Shown: positions 35,126 to 46,507 of the stretch, piece after piece | Position numbering within the stretch: the stretch's first letter is position 1 | Layout of the letters: every line of letters begins with the position of its first letter | Position numbers and translations under genes: made by a program | Notes under the pieces: model-generated | What the model was told of the DNA's origin: nothing | The model's database searches: none | What the model saw: only the letters and a program-made list of their open reading frames with translations | Assembly: GCA_963555705.1 (NCBI GenBank) | Contig: OY743180.1 | Location: 31,156,129 to 31,220,128, forward strand | Direction: 5' to 3' | DNA from: Ligustrum vulgare | Lineage: Eukaryota > Streptophyta > Magnoliopsida > Lamiales > Oleaceae | DNA length: 64,000 nucleotides

Positions 35126-37860
35126 ATGGAAAGAGTTGGGGGAACGGGTTCACAGGAAATGTTAGCAATGGCGGTTCCCGTCAGAGGTTTCTGCCCCATC
35201 TCTTTATCGGTTTTTAGTTCCCGCTTCTTTAGGGAGCAGATTAAGAGGAGAAATAGCAAAAACAGTGGCATAATCTATTTGAGTGATTATGACAGCAAAG
35301 AAGATAAACATCAGACTTACATGGCTCATCTGTCATCCGAGGAGGAGGCATCTTTGGCAGAGCTTCGGAGCAAACGAGACAGGGATCTGAGGAGAGAAGA
35401 GGCGTCCGACTCTTCTTTTGGTCACAGGACCTTGGCTTAATCGTTAGAGCACCGTTTAGGGCACATAGGGAAGAATTGGGTTTGTCTGCAGAGGAGGTTG
35501 CCCAAGTAGAGGAGTGGGTTGACCAGGTTAACAAGGTTTCGGGCTACCACGTCGATCCTAATCCAAACCCCGAGTCATGGGAGAGCAGTGAGGTCGCCAC
35601 CGAAATCCAAAGGGTTGATTTAGCCGGGGCTTCGGCAAAATTCAGGCTACCAGAAGGGGTCCAATTGGTGCATCCTACATCGTCTTTCCGACCTTGCAGC
35701 CCTCCTCCGGGCCAGGCGGCCATATGCTACGATGCCCTTTCTTGCGGGATGAGGCTTCTCCTGCACCCCTTCTTCAGGGCGTTACTTAGGAGCTACAACC
35801 TGTGCCCTTACCAGCTGGCCCCCAATTTCTGGACACAGGCTGTGGGCACTTGGTTGGTGTGGCAAGAGGTCAACCCTGATCATCCGATCTTACAGTACAT
35901 CATTCACACTCTCTATACTTTGAAGAAAATCAGTTAGAAGGGAGAGAGACGTGCGGTTGGACGTCAAGGATTGGTACTACTTGTCTCCCAGGGGCTCTTA
36001 TCTTCCCGTTATCACTGGTCACCCCACCTCAATAAAGAACTGGAGGAACCAGTGGTTTAGGGTCACTGGGGAGTGGCAAAGTTCTCCTGTGAATCACAGT
36101 CCCGAAATTACAGTTCCCCGAACCCTTTCCCTATATAGTGAGTCTTGCACTTGTTTTAGAGTCTTTAAGTGTCACGTGTCGTCTGCTCTGCTAATTCTCA
36201 TTTACTTTTCTTGGCTGTTTACTAACATGTCATCGGTACGTGGCAGGGGACACTTTTGCTCGCCTCCTCCCCGACGTAGACCTAGAGGCCGTGAGGCGTT
36301 TGTTTGCATACAAGGGGAGTTTCCAAGGGGTCATTCAGCAAAACAAGCTATTTGTTAAACACAGTCTTATGCGAGCCACGGGTACGTTCGTTTCCCTATT
36401 ACTGCTTTATCTTACACTTTTCTGCTCGTAGCCTCATTTTTTTTTTGCTAGGTTCCAAGGAATTTCCAAAGATCTCTTTAAAGGGTCTTATGGCTAAGAA
36501 GATCCCTCCTGCTCTGCGCCATGGTAGTGAGATTGAAAGAAAGTAGAAAGCGGTCCTGGCCAACCTACAAGTTGGGGTGGCGAAGGAAGCGTCTGAGAAG
36601 TCTGCTGCCCAACTTCAGGGCCCTCTTCCAGATCTTCTGCCACCGCCCACTCTACTGCCAATGGGTCCTCAACAGCCCAACATTGAGGGGGAGGCAGATC
36701 CTGAGAGAGGCATTTCCAAGGGGAAGGGGAAGAGGTCGGACAGAGGCGGATCTAAGAGGGGCAGGGAGACTAAGGATGTTTCAGTGCCACCTTCATTGTC
36801 CGAGGACATATCGGAGCAAGGACCTGAGGAGGAGCCCGCCCCCTTAAAGAGGCTTAGAAGAGGTAAAGGCAAGGAGTCCACTTCCGCACCTCCGCCACCA
36901 ATGATCGAGGAATTGGAGGACGAGCCATCTGTGCCCATCTCAGGCTTGTCTTATGAAGTGACACCAGAGGGGGGGAAAGAGCTCAAGCATATTAAAACCA
37001 GCATCCTCCCCAGAGACGTCACTTTCAGCCCTTCATTGTTTGATTCCCCCAGTTCTCCTCCAGCCCGGGTTGCATTTATCACTGAACAATTTTGGACGGA
37101 GGGTTGGTCTGCCTTCTCCTCAAGCACCAGTCCATCCCGGAAGCTGCTCGCCGCCAAGGCCATAAATGTTAGGGCACTGAGGGACAAGAAGAATGCCGAG
37201 ACTGCGCTCCGGTATGCGGATAATATGCTTAAGGAGATCAATGACCTCAAGGTACAACTGCTCATAGCCCGTAAATCTTCCTCAGAAGAGAGGGCTAATG
37301 CGAAGCGCCTCCAGGAGGACAATGACAAACTGAAGCATGAGCTCCAGGCCTCTGAGTCAGACGTGGCGGTCTTGTGCAAGAAATTGGACGATTCCAACCG
37401 TGCACAGTCTATCGCCTCTGAGGCCCTGGCCGCCGCTAATGCAGCCAAGTTGAAGCTAGAAGCTGAGGTGGCAGCGGTAAATGAAAAAGTGGGGAGGGAG
37501 CTGGAGGCTAAGGCGAAAGCAGAAGAGGACCTTACCTCGCTGGAAAAGCACATGCAAACGAGGATCACTGAAGTCCTGGAGTAGACTGTCGCAACACGGG
37601 TGGAGAACGCTTTAAACACTAGAATGTCGAAAGCTATCCAGAACTTCAAGAACACCTTTGTAGAGACCCTTGAGTACGAGGCTATGCAGCGGGTTTTTGG
37701 GAACTTAGGGGCCAGGATGGTCTTGGGGGACGTGAAGGAAGCTTTTCCAACTTTGGACATGTCCTCCATTGAAGCATTCTACCTCGAGCCTCAAGATGCT
37801 CCAGCAGATCCCTTAGGTGCATCCAGCAAGGGCTCTCCAGAAGGCGTTCCTCCACAATGA
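35126..37860 (+). pseudogene. Spliced antisense ORF of the Tat element
   Basis: This runs opposite to gag-pol. The first segment (from 35126) encodes MERVGGTGSQEM and acidic sequence. The next (35440-36137) contains LLLHPFFRALLRSYNLCPYQ and LAPNFW, which I match to the putative gypsy-type transposon domain (Pfam Transposase_28). Two introns, 36138-36246 and 36382-36451, have GT-AG borders and keep the frame. The last exon (36452-37860) is basic and proline-rich, then has a long heptad-rich coiled coil (about 37140-37580). Frameshifts near 35410 and 35930 and TAG codons at 36544 and 37582 break it. Function is unknown; its conservation in Tat elements is established, the assignment here is mine. 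Confidence 0.7.
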
Positions 37861-38903
37861 TCATCTTCCATCTTTGCCTTGTTGTTAGTTAGTTAGTGTG
37901 TTTGTTTTTGTTTTCTTCTTCTTCTTTTGTTTTTTTTTTATAAGTGCACCGGCACCTGATATTGTAAATGTAACCTTTATTTGATTTGTAAATGCCTCAT
38001 TTTTATGAATGGAAAAGTTTATTCATATTTCGGCGCAGCAACGTTTCTAACTGCATAAGCATGAGTATTTCCAAGTGTGAATGCTTCGTAATTGTGTGAT
38101 GATATGTGGGAAATTGTAAATGTCTGTAAATGTCTAGTCCCTCAGATCTAACTAGCTTAATGCGTTCACGTTTGTTGGTTAGATCTGATTTTGACCAACT
38201 TTTGAGCAGTTTTACCTTATATTCAGTAACACCTATACTTAAAACTTTGCATGAACTTCTGTTAATGGCGTGAATACTTTCAATCTATACTCCGTGGTCA
38301 TGGTGTAAATTCGAAAGAGTCATTCCTTTTTAACGAAGTGCGCATGTGTTTTTGCAACAAAAATAATATATGGACTTTTACGCTTGATTACACAGTATTT
38401 AGTACACATATGTCTTGCGAATGCTTTGTCTAAGTGTATGTATGAAAGTATCAACAACTTTGCGGAAACGTTTAATATTTCGCACGAGAGAGCGCTCCGT
38501 ATATACGAACTAACTTAACGCTTTAAGAACTTTGGTTTATATGACAATGTCTGAGGCATTTATGCTTACCAGCTGGATTTGATTTTGACAATTATTTGAA
38601 TGTTTCTCAAATCACCTTTTGTAGGACCTATGCAAGCGAGTTTGTATGGATTTCTTTTTATGGTGCCAACACACTCAATTTTTTACGCAGTGATCGCCGT
38701 GTGGGCTTTATAAGAGTCCCTTATTTTCAACAATTTTTTATGCATAGCGTGGACGTATGGTGTCATGACCAAAATAATTTTGAAACTTGCATTTATCCAT
38801 TGTGTTTGTCTAATATAGAAATTGGCGTAATTTTCAACGCAGCTCACCCATGATTTTATGAAATCATATGATAATGTTGCAATCATAGAGGAGGAATTTA
38901 GTT
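37861..38903. other. Non-coding stretch between antisense ORF and pol end
   Basis: The antisense ORF and pol converge on this interval. Plus-strand AATGTAA, TTTGTAA and T-rich stretches around 37930-38010 resemble plant polyadenylation regions for the antisense transcript. No convincing coding sequence is present. Confidence 0.5.
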
Positions 38904-40172
38904 TTATTGAAAATAACGGCAAAGGTGGTCCGTGTTCCAAGGATTGCATAGAGGTACTCCAGACAGGTCCTCAATCATGTATGTTCCGGGTACCACCTCG
39001 GCAAGGACCTTGTAAGGGCCTTCCCAGTTAGGACCTAGAGTCCCTACTCCTGGCTCCTGTGTTGAAGGAAGAACCTTTTTGAGGACCAAGTCCCCAATAT
39101 TAAAGCGTCGACTCTTCACTCTTTTGTTTTAGTATCGAGCCATCTTTTTCTGGTATTTGGCCATCACCACTTGGGAATCACCCCGCTTTTCCACGAGGAA
39201 ATCTAAACTAGCCCTTTGCGCTTCCTCGTTCCTAACTTCGTCATAATGAATTTGACGAAGCGAAAGGATTCCAATTTCAACGGAGCATACCGCCTCGGCC
39301 CCGTATGCCAGCGAGAAAGGTGTTTCCCCAATAGCGGTGTGCGAGGTGGTTCGAAGCGCCCATAACACTTGTGGGAGTTCATCTACCCATGCGCCCTTTC
39401 TGAATTCCAACTTCCTTTTCAGGGTATTTTTTATGGTCTTGTTCACAGCTTCGACCTGTCCGTTGGCCTGCGGGTGATGTGGAGATGAGAACAGTTTCTT
39501 AATTCCCAAATCGTCGCATAACTCATCGACGCTTCTGTTTTTGAACTGTCTCGCATTGTCACTAACCAGCGAATGTGGTATCCCGAACCAGCATATGATA
39601 TTTTTCCAAATGAACTTGGTAGTGTTGGCCTCATTGATCTTCATCAAATGTTCCGCTTCGACCCACTTGGTGAAGTAGTCAATTGCTACTATTGCAAAGC
39701 AATTGTTACCAGCACCTCTAAGCATAGGACCAATAATGTCAACCCCCCACTTTGCAAAAAGCCAAGGGCTAGTCACCACAGTTAGCTCGTGATGCAGCTG
39801 ATGTGGTATGGTCGCGTGTCTTTGGCATTTATCGCACTTGCGCACGAAGTCATGGGAATCCTTTCGCATAGTAGGCCAAAAATATCCCTGTTTGAGGGCT
39901 TTTCGAGCTAGCGATAAAGCCCCGGCATGGTTGCCACAGACGCCCTCATGGATTTCTCTCATCACATACTGCCCTTCCTCTGGCCCCACACATCTCAGCA
40001 AAGGAGAGGTGTAACTCCGCTTATAAAGCAGGTCGTCCAAGAGTATGAAATCCGCAGAGTATTTCTGCAATTTTCGAGCTGCTTCTGGCTCGTTTGGCAC
40101 TGTCTGATGCTTCAAATAGGCGATCAGGGGGTTCATCCAGGATCCCTCTTCTTTAATCGAAAAAATTTCCGG
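38904..40172 (-). pseudogene. Integrase of the Tat element
   Basis: Integrase inserts the cDNA into the genome. The N-terminal zinc-binding region shows HEGVCGNHAG and CDKCQ (HHCC type). The catalytic triad is visible as WGVDIIGP, VSDNARQF and NGQVEAVNKTIKN; family copies usually read DNGxQF, so G is replaced by A in the second motif. The main frame spans 40136-39129. A TGA at 40173-40175 separates it from RNase H and a TAA at 39129-39131 cuts off the C-terminal segment (39119-38904) with NWEGPYKVLAEVVPGTY. Confidence 0.9.
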
Positions 40173-40757
40173 TCATGGCTCAATAGAAGAAGTCAACATG
40201 CGCTCAAATGGGATTAGATTGTGCAACTCTGAATCGCTGCTACTTGCTAGTTTGGACAAAGCATCGGCGTTGGAATTTTCTGCTCTGGGGATATGTTGCA
40301 ACTCCATTTTTCCGAAATGTGAAGCCAAATCTCTTACTTTCTTCAAGTAAGCGACCATAGAAGGTTCTTTGGCAGAAAATTGCCCATTGAATTGGCTCAC
40401 AAAAAGTTGCGAATCACTGTTAGCCACTACGGACTTAACTTTCAAGGCTTTCGCGAGTCTTAGCCCAGCTAATAACGCCTCGTATTCAGCAACATTGTTT
40501 GAGACTTTGAATTCAAAGCGGATTGCACTGTGTAATTTAAACCCCTCTGGGCTAATTAAAAATATCCCTGCGCCGGATCGTCCATCAGCCGAGGACCCTT
40601 CAACGAACAATTTCCACTCTTGGCTGGCATCCGTGTTATCTACCATTTCGACCTCAGGAGGATGTGTGAACTCAACTACAAAGTCCGCCAACGCTTGGCC
40701 CTTTACAGCGGTCCGAGGCGCATAATGTAGGTCGAACGGCTGACTTCTATCGCCCAT
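40173..40757 (-). pseudogene. Second RNase H domain of the Tat element
   Basis: This segment begins around FDLHYAPRTAVKGQALADF and continues with WKLFVEGSSADGRSGAGI, NNVAEYEALLAGL and NSDSQL. The first acidic residue is Glu where family members normally have Asp (WxLxVDGSS). A one-base frameshift near 40745 separates it from the reverse transcriptase frame and a TGA ends it at 40173. Confidence 0.85.
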
Positions 40758-42820
40758 TTTAGTAACCTCCCAGAAACGTCTAGTTTTTTCAGCACTTGTC
40801 TCATGGAAAAGTTGGTGAGCATGTGTATGGAGTATGACTGAAAGTAGGGACTAAGTTTGCGAGAGGCTGTAATTAACGAGAGAGCAAGTTTCTCCATATC
40901 TGGGTAGCTCGTCTCAGCATTCAACATGGCTTTACTTACATAATACACTGGCAATTGATTCCCATCCTCCTCTCTGACTAACACCGAGCTAACAGCCTCT
41001 TTTGATACAGCCAAATACAAGTAAAGAGGCTCGCCAACCTTCAGTTTTGATAGCAATGGGGGACGTCCCAAAGAAGCTTTCAGGTCGGAAAACGCCTGCT
41101 CGCATTCCGGTGTCCATTGGAATCGCTTTCCCCCCTTTAGGGCCTTGAAAAATGGCAAGCATTTGTCAGTGGATTTTGAGACGAATCGGTTCAAGGCCAC
41201 AATTCTTCCCGTTAAGCTTTGCACTTTTTTTGGATTTCGAGGCGATTGCATGTTTAGCAAAGCATTGATTTTGTCCAGATTGGCTTCGATTCCCCTCTTA
41301 TTCACCATGAATCCGAGGAATTTCCTAGATGCTACCCCAAAAGCACACTTCGCTGGGTTGAGTTTCATCCGATATTTCCTCAAAACATCGAATGCTTCTG
41401 AAAAATGGAGGATATGATCCGCGGCGACCATGCTTTTGACTAGCATGTCATCAACATACACCTCCATAGTGTTTCCCAACTGTTTCGAGAACATGCGGTT
41501 TACCAGCTTCTGATAGGTAGCTCCCGCATTTTTCAAGCCAAATGACATAGCTCTGTAGCAATAGAGTCCTCTATCTGTGATAAATGAAGTATGCTCTTCA
41601 TCCGATTCGAACATGGGAATTTGATTGTACCCGGAGTATGCATCCATGAAGCTTAGCAGCTCGTGTCCTGCCGTGGAGTCGATTAGCTGATCGATCCGGG
41701 GCAGTGGAAAGCTGTCTTTGGGACATGCCTGGTTCAAGTTGGAAAAATCAATGCACACCCTCAGTTTCCCATTGTGTTTTGGTACCAAAACAGGATTTGA
41801 TACCCACTTCGGATATCGGGACTCTCTGATGAAGCCATTTTGCAATAGCTTTGCGACCTCGTCTTTCAAGGCCTCATACTTGTCCGAACTCATGGGTCTT
41901 CTCTTTTGCCTATGCCCAGGGCTTCGGGGATCCAGCTGGAGCCTGTGGCAGGCCTCTTTAGGATCGATTCCAATCATGTCACCATGCTTCCACGCGAATA
42001 CATCGAGGTTTTGAAGTAAGAAGTTCTTCAATTGACTCTTGTATTCGGTCGGCGAGTCCAGTCCGATCTGTAATTCTTTGATTGGATCAAGTGGGTCTAC
42101 GCCGAAGCATTCCAACCTTTCGCCCGGGGTGGGACAATTGTCACCTGCCATTCTGGGGTCTAGATCTGCTAAATCCTCCTCCAGTCTCATCGTAGCATCC
42201 TTATCACCAGAAGGCCCTTCACCCAATCTTTCAGGGTCTGAAGCAGCCTCGGCCATGGCTACGTCACTGATCATGTTCAAGTTTCGATCTTGAAATTTTT
42301 GAATTGCATTTGTGTAGCAGGCCCGTGATTCGGTTTGGCTCCCTCTGACAGTTGCAACGCCATGCTCCGTGGGGAACTTCATGCAAATGTATTTCGTATG
42401 CGTCACAGCTCCCAAGTCGATGAGACTTGGCCTCCCAATCGAACCATGGTAGGAGGAGATTTTATCCACCACCAGAAATTCCATGGGGATTCTGGAAACA
42501 GTTGGTGCTTGCCCTATCTCAGTCATTAGGGTTATGGATCCCCTGGGGATTATGCTATCTCCTGTGAATCCATATATGGGATCCAGGACCCGAATGAGTG
42601 GAGTACTGATCCCCATCTTGTCGAAAGTTACCCCGTAAATCACATTTACCGAGGCTCCGTCATCCACCATCATCCGCAATAACCCGTTCTGGGCCACCAC
42701 TACCCTTATAACCAACGCATCATTGTGTGGGAAGTGCACTCCAATGGCATCGTCTTGGGTAAATGTGATAGGTTCTGTCCGAGGCATCCCTACAGGATGT
42801 GAATGAATATGGTAATTCAC
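40703..42820 (-). pseudogene. Protease and reverse transcriptase of the Tat element
   Basis: A 705-residue open frame. The protease region carries VDDGASVNV (residues 52-60), where D-S/T-G-A would be expected of the family. Reverse transcriptase follows with VCIDFSNLNQACPKDSFPLP, MDAYSGYNQI and the catalytic YVDD (codons 41458-41447). A connection and first RNase H-like region with PVYYVSKAML and YPDMEKLALSLI leads to the end, where the frame is lost near 40745. Entry from gag needs a frame change near 42855, which may be a mutation. Confidence 0.92.
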
Positions 42821-44871
42821 GTTGGCGGGCTGCTTGGCCTCTCTAATATACCTCTTTTGGCAGTTGTTTGTGCTCCCACCTGGGTGGGGGCCCTCAGTAT
42901 CGTATCGATTTCGCGGATAGGGAGGTCGACGACAGGCATTGGTGGCTCACGTGTGTCTTTAGCATGCACCGAGGTGGTATCCTGGCCCTTATTCCTGTTT
43001 CTTTGACGATTGTCAATCCTTTCTTTAGTTGAATTTTTCCATGGAGCTCTCCTATCAGCTCGGTTGAATTTCGGGCCACCAATTTTTTGGGTTCTCCCTG
43101 TGTCGGGGGAGAAGTCACTTCCTCCTCTCCCCTGCACCTTCTGGTTAGCTAACATGTGGATTTCCCTGCAATCCTCTGTTGCATGACCGTAATATCTGTG
43201 GTAGGCGCAGTAAGCCCCAATCATGGGCTGTTTCCCGCTTCGGCCACTTTCCATCCTTCCTTGAGCAGTGGGGGGATTCTGGGGAGGAGTATTGGAATGC
43301 AAGTGAGGGATAGCATCTTTGATTTCTGCTGCAAAGCTAGATCCTGTTCCTGGAAACGGGCGCGGTACATCACCTCAGCTACCGCCAACCCTATCATTGT
43401 TTCCTCCTTTCTTGAGGTTTGCTTCACTGGAATATTCAAGGTTGTATCTCCCTTGAGGGTGATTATCTATGGCCCTAGCCATTTCTTTCGATACAATCTC
43501 CTCCTTCATCAGGTCTACTAGGGCGTTTTAATCCCTTGGTTTTCTGCTCCGGACATCTCTCCAGAACATGCTGGTCATATCTATCCCTCATTTTAAAGCG
43601 GAAAACATCTCCACTTCTGTGATATTTTCACAAATGTGCATCTCTTCAGTAAACCTAGCTAGGTAACTTTTCAGAGACTCGTCCCTTCCTTGCCTCAGAT
43701 CCTGAAGGCGTTGGAGCGGGAGCTGGCCAGGCCTGGAGGAAACAAAGCCATTTTTAAAAGCCGTTTTCATATCTCTCCAACTGTGGATGCTGCCAGGAGG
43801 GAGTTTTTTATACCATCGTATGGCACTTCCCTCAAGGGTTAAAGTAAAGGCTTTACATTTCAGTGCCGGGGTGGCTCCGGCTATTTTCATGCTGGCGCGG
43901 TAATTTAACAGGTGATCATCAGGATCACCTCGGCCAGAGTATTTTGCTATTTCTGGCATCTCGAAGTCATGAGGTACGGGGCATCTACGGAGGCCCTCTG
44001 TGAAGGGACTTACTTCCTCTTCGTCATTCAACTCGTAAGAGGGCAGTTCACTATTTTCATCGTGACCAGAATACATTGGATCATGGTATTGGTCGTAGAG
44101 CAGCGGAACATACTCTTGCCTTTGTGGTGGCAAAACACGGCCGTAGTTTGGCCTTCCGTGGGTTGGTAGCTCGTTGCGAGATTTTGTCCGAACTGCTTCG
44201 GCTCTTCTTTCCTGCCTATTCCTAGGGCTCATGTGCTGATGCCAACCTTTCTGCTCCCGTATCATGTTGGTCCCTATACATTTGACCCTGCGACAAGGCT
44301 TCTTCAGCGCGTCGCTCCCACCTATTTCTAGGCTATGCGGCATTGTGCCGACCTGGGTCCGTTTGCCCCCTCGTTGGCCCCTGAATAACCCTCCTATTCG
44401 GCTGAAGACACTGCCGAATTTTGCGGGAGAAGCCTCCCTGCGTCTAGCTGGGAGTGGGTCTTGTTCTTCATGTGCTTCATGCTCCGGGTTTTCCTTGTAG
44501 AAGGGCTCAGATTCCACCTCGGCATATGCCTGTGGATCTTGATAATAATACGAGACAGTGGCCGTCTCGGATGGTGAATAATGTGGCTGTGGGTATTGCT
44601 GAGGCATCACGGGTTCGTTCATAACATACCCTCTGGCCATAAAGGCATTCATTGCAGCAGTCTGTTCTATCTGCTGCCTCTGCATCTCCAGCATTTGGGC
44701 CGCCATGCGAGTCATGTCTCGCATCATGCGGCGGTTACGGTGCCGACGTGGTGGGTTAGGTTGTACCGCCCCCTCATTGGTGTTCTCATGTGGTTCTTGA
44801 GGAGCCTCCCCCTCACCGTACTGGTCATTTCTTCCCCTACGGGGGTTAACATCTCCATCGCTTTCATTCAT
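42817..44871 (-). pseudogene. Gag of the Tat element
   Basis: Gag forms the particle and binds RNA. The first frame (44871-43588, 427 residues) begins MNESDGDVNPRRGRNDQ, has an Arg-rich and Gln-rich middle, and contains the retrotransposon gag domain near its end (KYSGRGDPDDHLLNYR, IRWYKKLPPGSIHSW, LARFTEEMHICENI). A TGA at 43588-43590 ends it. The same frame continues after further stops (near 43531 and 43379) into 43302-42817 with a CAYHRYYGHATEDC motif, the zinc-knuckle-like cluster of these elements. Confidence 0.88.
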
Positions 44872-44948
44872 GTTTCAGAGGAATTTCTGGTCTTAGTTCA
44901 CTTTTCAAGGATAGATAGACTTTTATCTCACTGTTCCAAGCCTTTTTC

Positions 44949-45225
44949 AAGGTTGTTAAACTTATATTTCAAAGTTTTAAGCCTTTTTCAGGGTTAACGA
45001 ACTTGTCTTTCAAAGTTTTTTAGCCCTTTTCAAGGCTAACTACCTTATCCTTCAAAGCTCTTACCTTTTTCAAGGCCACCTAACTTATCTTTCAAAGCTC
45101 TTGCCTTTTTCAAGGTCAACCAGCTTATCTTTCAAAGCTCTTGCCTTTATCAAGGCCAACCAGCTTATCTTTCAAAGCTCTTGCCTTTTTCAAGGCCAAC
45201 CAGCTTATCTTTCAAAGCTCTTTGC
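44949..45225 (-). repeat. 40 bp tandem repeats in the gag leader
   Basis: Seven units start at 44949, 44990, 45032, 45072, 45112, 45152 and 45192. The consensus contains AAGGCCAACCAGCTTATC and TTTCAAAGCTCTTGCC. The four rightmost units are most alike, so the array probably expanded from the LTR side. It lies between the primer site and the gag start. Confidence 0.92.
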
Positions 45226-45323
45226 AGTTATCCGCTCTTTCGTAAGAGGTTATTCGTCCATTTTCAGGACTACCTTTCTATGTGCGGCTTTTTACCATGT
45301 GTTTTCGTGGTTAGCGGTATGGT

Positions 45324-45344
45324 TTCCCACAGACAGCGCCAAAA
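45324..45344 (-). other. Primer-binding site of the Tat element
   Basis: The minus strand after the 5' LTR reads TTTTGGCGCTGTCTGTGGG. TGGCGC complements a tRNA 3' end of type GCGCCA. This start is common in Tat/Athila-group elements; the exact tRNA cannot be named from here. Confidence 0.7.
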
Positions 45345-46015
45345 TGTTGACCACAAAATCCGGATGGACCTTGGACCCACACGTCTCAGCTCCTCCCTCT
45401 TGAACATGTGGTTCTCCTGCGCACCGTGACAAATAATCAATTTGCAAAGGGGACCGAGTTGGCTCACGTTTGCACTCCGATGCCAAAGTCAGTACTCATT
45501 TTTAGGTAAATATGTGTTGGGTGCGGGAGATATAAATGTGTAGAAGAGAGAAAAGGGAGTGAGAAAAATGTATATTGATAAATGTATTAAATTGCTTACC
45601 CCTAACTTGGAGAAATCGTGCTTCATTTATAGAGGAACTTCTTGTCTCGGATTACGACACGTGGCATACTTTACACTTGTCATCACCCTAGCTCATGGAG
45701 GTGACAACCTTGCTTTTCAACCATAATCATTGCTACATTTCGTAGGGGATGGGTGCCTGTCACGTCTTGGTAAAGGCAGTATCCCATCACTGACTCAATC
45801 TCTCTTCTGGTTAACGCCATAAAGCGCCCCGACTGAGTATAAAGCACATCGGCTAGGCGTTAACCAGGTCGGCTAAAGAGGTTTGCTTGACGTACCACCT
45901 CGGCATTCATCCCAAGGTGATATTTTAGGCCTTAGCTGTGGGTCAAGGTCCGTTGGGCCACTATTGGGCATTCGCTGGTGGATCACTGTACCTTTCTTTG
46001 GGCCCGGATTCAACA
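45345..46015 (-). repeat. 5' LTR of the Tat element
   Basis: 671 bp with the same ends as 33684-34355. A CTATAAATG TATA-like box reads on the minus strand around 45625-45632 and would drive gag-pol transcription. Confidence 0.95.
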
Positions 46016-46507
46016 AGAAGAATTGGCTATTTATGTAAACTTGGCTCATTTTAGGTTAACATGTATAAATTTTTTAACAATATTGTGAATACAAAATTAA
46101 TTAATTCGAAATTCTGTTTATTGAGTTATTAAGTTTTGTTCTGCATTCCTCGATTATATATTTGTTGAAGATAATTTGTTGATGTGTATGTGATTGTTAT
46201 AGTGTATATAGGTATAATGGAAATATAAATAAATGAATAAAAAATAATAATAATAGAAGACGTCGGTTGTTGTTGAAAACCGACGCCTTAAAGTCTGACT
46301 TAGGGCGTCGGTTGTTATTCAACAACCAACGCCATAAGTTATATAAAGGCGTCGGTTTTCAATTCATAACCGATGCCGGCGTCGGTTGTTGAGTAACAAT
46401 CGACGCCTTAAGTATGCATCTTTAGCGTCGCTACTATAGGCGTCTCCTATACAACCGACGCCTTTTCTGCTTTACAGTCGACGCCTTTGACTTTTATTGA
46501 ACTAGTG
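46016..46507 (-). mobile_element. CACTA (En/Spm-type) transposon terminus
   Basis: The minus strand begins CACTAGTTCAATAAAAG at 46507, a typical CACTA terminus. Inside lie repeated GGCGTCGGTTG and CAACCGACGCC motifs in both orientations (about 46260-46490), the subterminal repeats to which transposases of this class bind. No transposase frame is visible and the opposite terminus was not found, so only one end is present. The left boundary is unknown because the Tat element adjoins. Confidence 0.75.

Larger units (their letters stand above)
33684..46015 (-). mobile_element. Ty3/gypsy retrotransposon, apparent Tat lineage, 12.3 kb
   Basis: LTRs at 33684-34355 and 45345-46015 share TGTTGA...CAACA ends. 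AGAGG precedes and AGAAG follows, a possible 5 bp target duplication with one mismatch. In minus orientation the order is 5' LTR, primer site, leader with 40 bp repeats, gag, protease, reverse transcriptase, RNase H, integrase, then about 4.5 kb before the 3' LTR holding an ORF on the opposite strand. That antisense ORF is a known feature of Tat-lineage elements such as Grande. I counted about 36 differences between LTRs (about 95 percent identity). Stops and frameshifts in gag and pol make this copy non-autonomous. Confidence 0.9.

Noticed and set aside
36951..37769. A 272-codon minus-strand frame opposite the last exon of the antisense ORF
   Set aside because: It is Ser/Ala/Leu-rich and mirrors the coiled-coil coding strand; the plus-strand product has heptads, splicing and family context, so this is a shadow.
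44949..45429. Plus-strand frames rich in FSRPTSLSFKA over the 40 bp repeats
   Set aside because: They translate the tandem repeat in the leader of a minus-strand element; a 40 bp period also changes frame each unit.
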